NCBI GenBank assembly: GCA_900770195.1
Contig: CAAGJI010000086.1
Coordinates: 1 to 8,662, forward strand
DNA from: Oscillospiraceae bacterium
GTDB taxonomy: Bacteria; Bacillota; Clostridia; Oscillospirales; Ruminococcaceae
DNA length: 8,662 nucleotides
Direction of reading: 5' to 3'
Below, in pieces: positions 5,976 through 8,662 of this stretch. Position numbers and translations under genes: made by a program. The notes below the pieces were generated by a model. The model did not search any database, was not told where the DNA came from, and saw nothing but the letters and a program-made list of their open reading frames with translations. The stretch's first letter is position 1; each line of letters opens with the position of its first letter.

Positions 5976-7124
5976 ATGAAGAATTTAAACAGGAAATTAT
6001 CTTTTGGTGTTGCTTTGGCAATGACATCGACAATTCTTAGCTGTGTGCCATCTGTTTCAGCAAGTGCATCATCTGTTTATGGCGATGCTAATGGTGATGG
6101 AAAGGTTACTATTGGCGATGCAGTTTGTATTAATAAGTATCTATGTGGAGTATATCGAGTTTCAGATATAAGAAAACTTGATGTCAATAAAAGTCTCACA
6201 GTAGATTATGCGGATACAGATTATGTATTAGCTGAAATATGTGGTTCTGATTATTTAGCAAGTTATTATTCACGTTATGAAAAAAGAGAGTATAAGTTTC
6301 CTTCTGTAGTGGGGTATACAGCTAACAATGATGATATGAGTATGGATAGTCGTGCATATATAAGATATTCTTACAAGGATAAAAAACAACTTTCTGATTA
6401 TGTTTTGAAACCAGCGACGGAAACAATATCAGCAGGTTCGTCTCGTACTATTGTTGGAGATGATACAAGATATTTATCTACTTCAGCTTCAGAGAATACT
6501 GGTATTGTACATCTTTCAAGTGGTGCAACAGGTTTTGTTGTAGGTGATCACGAAATTGCGACAGCCGCACATTGTGTGTATCAGAATAATGTGTGGTTTG
6601 ATATTAAGGAAATAAAGACATATGATGAAAATGGAGCATATACGGACAAAAATCTTACTCCAGTGGAGGCACACATTCCAAAGAAATGTTTGACAGATTC
6701 TGATGTAAGGTATGATTATGCCTTAATTACTGTGAAAGAAAATCTTTCAAATTTAACGCATTTTTCTTTGGCAACTTCTTATAATTTAACAGCATCAGAT
6801 TTTTCAGATATTCCTTTGTATGTATCAGGTTTTCCTCAAGATTTGTCAACGGTAGAAAAGACTTCGCCAGGCAATATTTATTCAGGGGAAGGTCGTGTTT
6901 TAGTTGCAAAAGATTCAGTGTTGGCATATACTAATGATACATTGGGTGGAGATAGTGGAGCTCCTGTATATGCTATCATAAAAGAGATAAAAAGTGGAAA
7001 GGTTGCATATAATTATTCGGTTATGGCAATTCATCATGGTGGTATGGAAAGCTATAACAATGGTACAATTGTTACAAAGTATCTTTTACAATTTTACAAA
7101 AACAATCCATATATTGAATATTAA
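5976..7124 (+). CDS. Secreted V8-like serine protease with N-terminal dockerin-like module
   Basis: This is a predicted exported chymotrypsin-fold protease (family S1, V8/glutamyl-endopeptidase-like) of 382 residues. A signal peptide (1 to about 30, ending SVSASA) is followed by a dockerin-like module (about 36-90). Its first calcium loop is canonical (DANGDG from D37 to D48); the second, from D69, has lost the usual Asp-Gly at positions 5-6 (Ser-Leu). The catalytic domain covers about 165-382, with TAAHC (H199), YDYAL (D247) and GGDSGAP (S327) giving the triad. Thr322, five residues before the Ser, and His353 in AIHHGG match the Thr and His that bind the P1 glutamate carboxylate in V8 protease, so cleavage after Glu or Asp is inferred. 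Residues 91-165 may be a propeptide or linker. Three of four Gln codons are CAA, unlike its neighbours. It is the first gene of a likely two-gene operon and probably acts outside the cell, perhaps scaffoldin-bound. Confidence 0.88.
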   Translation: MKNLNRKLSFGVALAMTSTILSCVPSVSASASSVYGDANGDGKVTIGDAVCINKYLCGVYRVSDIRKLDVNKSLTVDYADTDYVLAEICGSDYLASYYSRYEKREYKFPSVVGYTANNDDMSMDSRAYIRYSYKDKKQLSDYVLKPATETISAGSSRTIVGDDTRYLSTSASENTGIVHLSSGATGFVVGDHEIATAAHCVYQNNVWFDIKEIKTYDENGAYTDKNLTPVEAHIPKKCLTDSDVRYDYALITVKENLSNLTHFSLATSYNLTASDFSDIPLYVSGFPQDLSTVEKTSPGNIYSGEGRVLVAKDSVLAYTNDTLGGDSGAPVYAIIKEIKSGKVAYNYSVMAIHHGGMESYNNGTIVTKYLLQFYKNNPYIEY

Positions 7125-7130
7125 AGGAGG
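7125..7130 (+). promoter_or_regulatory. Strong ribosome-binding site of the second dockerin gene
   Basis: AGGAGG lies eight bases before the ATG at 7139 and directly abuts the protease stop codon (7122-7124). It fixes the start of the downstream gene and, with only 14 bp between the genes and no promoter or terminator, supports co-transcription. It is clearly stronger than the protease gene's own site. Confidence 0.9.
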
Positions 7131-7138
7131 AGATAGTT

Positions 7139-8662
7139 ATGAAATCAAAGATTATATCAATCATAACTTCGGCAGTTCTTGCCACATCAGCATTGACGAT
7201 GCCTGCAATGAGTTCATCTGCATATTTTTTGAATAGCAGATTTGACGACAAGTATATTTATACAAATGCTGATGGTTTGTTTGACAGTAACACCTCTCAT
7301 GGCTTGGAACTTTATTATGAAGAACAGAGTATGACAAAGAAAGAACTTTCTACAAAGCTTGAAAACAGTAGTTTTTATCCGTCTTTTTATGTTAACTACA
7401 TTCAGCATTTTTATGATAAGTATGCATTTGACTTTGCTGATATTAATGACAGTACTGTTCAGGTTGAAAAAGCAGTTGGAATACTTTCAAAGTATTATGG
7501 TGAATTAAAGAAAACAGATTCAATGACTTCTGATGATAAAAACATTCGGGAAACATATGAAAATGGTAATGTAAAAGTTACTTATTATTATGAATATGAC
7601 AGAAATGATTCACCTTGCAATAATGGCTGTTCTGTGAAAATAGTCAAAACAACACGTGATGCAGATAAAAAAATATCAAATGAAGTAATGAAAGACTTGT
7701 ATAAAGAGGGATTAATTTCCTCATTCTATGATATTGGTCAGGTAGGATATTCTTCATTTATACATTTGAATCCGCTTTTCTATAAAATTGGAACAGATAC
7801 AGATATTGAAAGTCTTCAGAGCTATCTTGATGAAAATAAGCTTGATTATACGGTAAAATTAAATGATGAAAAAGACCCTTTATATGAAAGTTATGGATAT
7901 ATAATTGAACCGAACAAAGACAGTATTACATTAAGCGAATCATTGGATTTAGCTAAAAAACTTCATAGTGAATTTGGAATTACTCCATATGCAGAAATTG
8001 CAGAAAGAGGCAGCAATGCTGTAGGTCATAATGCACTTGATGATTATATTAAATCACAGGAAACCACCGCAACCGAAGAAACAAAAATAACAGATTTGGA
8101 TGAAATTTATAATATACTCAAACCTTATATGGATGAACATTATAAAGATTACATTGATGATCCATGGCAGCTCCGTGTGAGAAATGAAGTATACAATGTT
8201 CATGTTGGATTTGGATGTGATGTTTTTAAAGATGATGATGCTAAAATGCAGAAAGCACGTAAAGATATTATGAATTTCTTGGAAGAAAAGAATGTTGACA
8301 CTTCATTGGTTTTAATAACTTTTGATCTCCTTTCTTCGGGAGAAACTACCGACCCAACAGAAACTGAAACCACAGCAACCGAAGGAACAACCGACAAAAT
8401 CGAACTCCCAACACAAGAAATAACAGAACCAACAAAAGAAACCACCACCGAACCAAAAGAAATAAAACTTGGCGACATAAATGGTGATAATGCGATTGAT
8501 TCAAAAGATGCTGTTTTGGTGCTTAAATCATATGCGGATGCACTTGTAAATAATAAAACATATTATGAAAAAGCCGCAGATGTAAATAATGATGGCAAAG
8601 TAGATTCAAAAGATGCAGTAGAAATTCTTAAAACATATGCAAAGAATCTTGCAGAAAATAAA
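7139..8662 (+). CDS. Secreted dockerin protein of unknown function (runs off window end)
   Basis: The frame from the ATG at 7139 is open for 508 codons to the last base, with no stop inside the window. A signal peptide (1 to about 28, MKSKII... to SSSA) shows export. The body has an unrecognised region (29-220) with a CxxxC pair (C160, C164), then an alpha-beta-beta-alpha-beta-like stretch (222-289). A short Thr/Glu linker (307-315), a second alpha/beta stretch (319-398) and a longer Thr/Glu/Pro linker (401-443) follow. The end is a well-preserved type I dockerin (445-508) with two calcium loops, DINGDN from D446 to D457 and DVNNDG from D481 to D492, each followed by SKDAV and a Leu-Lys-x-Tyr-Ala helix. 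The stop is probably only a few codons beyond, since dockerins usually end proteins. No hydrolase motif or carbohydrate-binding module is recognised. Position after the protease suggests a partner, substrate or modulator, but this is inference. Confidence 0.85.
   Translation, partial: MKSKIISIITSAVLATSALTMPAMSSSAYFLNSRFDDKYIYTNADGLFDSNTSHGLELYYEEQSMTKKELSTKLENSSFYPSFYVNYIQHFYDKYAFDFADINDSTVQVEKAVGILSKYYGELKKTDSMTSDDKNIRETYENGNVKVTYYYEYDRNDSPCNNGCSVKIVKTTRDADKKISNEVMKDLYKEGLISSFYDIGQVGYSSFIHLNPLFYKIGTDTDIESLQSYLDENKLDYTVKLNDEKDPLYESYGYIIEPNKDSITLSESLDLAKKLHSEFGITPYAEIAERGSNAVGHNALDDYIKSQETTATEETKITDLDEIYNILKPYMDEHYKDYIDDPWQLRVRNEVYNVHVGFGCDVFKDDDAKMQKARKDIMNFLEEKNVDTSLVLITFDLLSSGETTDPTETETTATEGTTDKIELPTQEITEPTKETTTEPKEIKLGDINGDNAIDSKDAVLVLKSYADALVNNKTYYEKAADVNNDGKVDSKDAVEILKTYAKNLAENK
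8339..8467 (+). repeat. Low-complexity Thr/Glu/Pro linker coding sequence
   Basis: Residues 401-443 of the second dockerin protein are almost only Thr, Glu, Pro, Ala, Lys and Asp, a flexible linker typical of dockerin proteins. The + strand is nearly free of T (six in the 127 bases from 8341) and uses ACC for Thr often, which is rare in the rest of the gene. A short cousin with the same ACC-rich wording encodes the first linker near 8057-8083. Confidence 0.75.
8471..8662 (+). other. Type I dockerin module
   Basis: Two duplicated loop-helix segments of the second dockerin protein carry Asp/Asn at calcium-binding positions 1, 3, 5 and Asp at 12 in both loops. SKDAV follows both loops, so the two halves share the residues that usually set cohesin choice. 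Such modules bind cohesins on scaffoldins or the cell surface; the cohesin gene is not in the window. Confidence 0.9.

Noticed and set aside
6994..7236. An 80-codon + strand frame spanning the junction of the two dockerin genes.
   Set aside because: It overlaps the end of the protease and the signal peptide of the next gene in another frame, has no ribosome-binding site and no recognisable domain.
8200..8478. A minus-strand reading frame rich in Ser and Val opposite the dockerin protein.
   Set aside because: It is the complement of the Thr/Glu linker; the T-poor, repetitive coding strand keeps the opposite frame open by composition alone.

Overview
The window looks like chromosomal DNA of a low-GC anaerobic gut or rumen clostridium, most likely a Ruminococcus-type member of the Oscillospiraceae/Ruminococcaceae. 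The base composition is AT-rich, Shine-Dalgarno sequences and sigma-A promoters are of Firmicutes type, and two secreted proteins carry dockerin-like modules, the hallmark of cellulosome- or amylosome-forming ruminococci and clostridia. The genus is inferred from this combination, not from a database match.

Layout. Positions 1-208 hold a small inverted-repeat element and the extended -10 promoter of metG. metG (209-2155, +) encodes a complete methionyl-tRNA synthetase with a C-terminal tRNA-binding domain. A 16-bp perfect-stem terminator (2166-2200) separates it from a convergent TetR-family regulator gene (2201-2812, -). The 251-bp gap between the regulator and the divergent yhgE/pip-type gene (3064-5811, +) holds a dyad-symmetric control region: two face-to-face promoters whose -10 boxes overlap inside one perfect 22-bp palindrome. 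The membrane protein has one N-terminal and about five C-terminal membrane segments flanking a large extracellular domain built from glycine-punctuated heptads. A GAAA-tetraloop terminator with 14 T residues ends that transcript.

Positions 5880-8662 form a second unit. A consensus promoter (TTGACA-N17-TATAAT) drives a secreted V8-like serine protease with an N-terminal dockerin-like module (5976-7124). After a 14-bp gap comes a second secreted protein with a C-terminal dockerin (7139 to the window end, no stop reached). The two are very probably co-transcribed and both could be displayed on a scaffoldin. The protease keeps the catalytic triad and the Thr/His pair that gives V8-type enzymes their preference for glutamate. 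The second protein is not recognised by eye; it has alpha/beta modules separated by Thr/Glu-rich linkers.

How the genes work together. metG is housekeeping and stands alone. The TetR regulator and the YhgE/Pip protein form a regulator-target pair, with predicted simultaneous repression of both genes through the shared operator. The protease and its dockerin partner form an extracellular pair whose purpose is open; it is the least understood part of the window.
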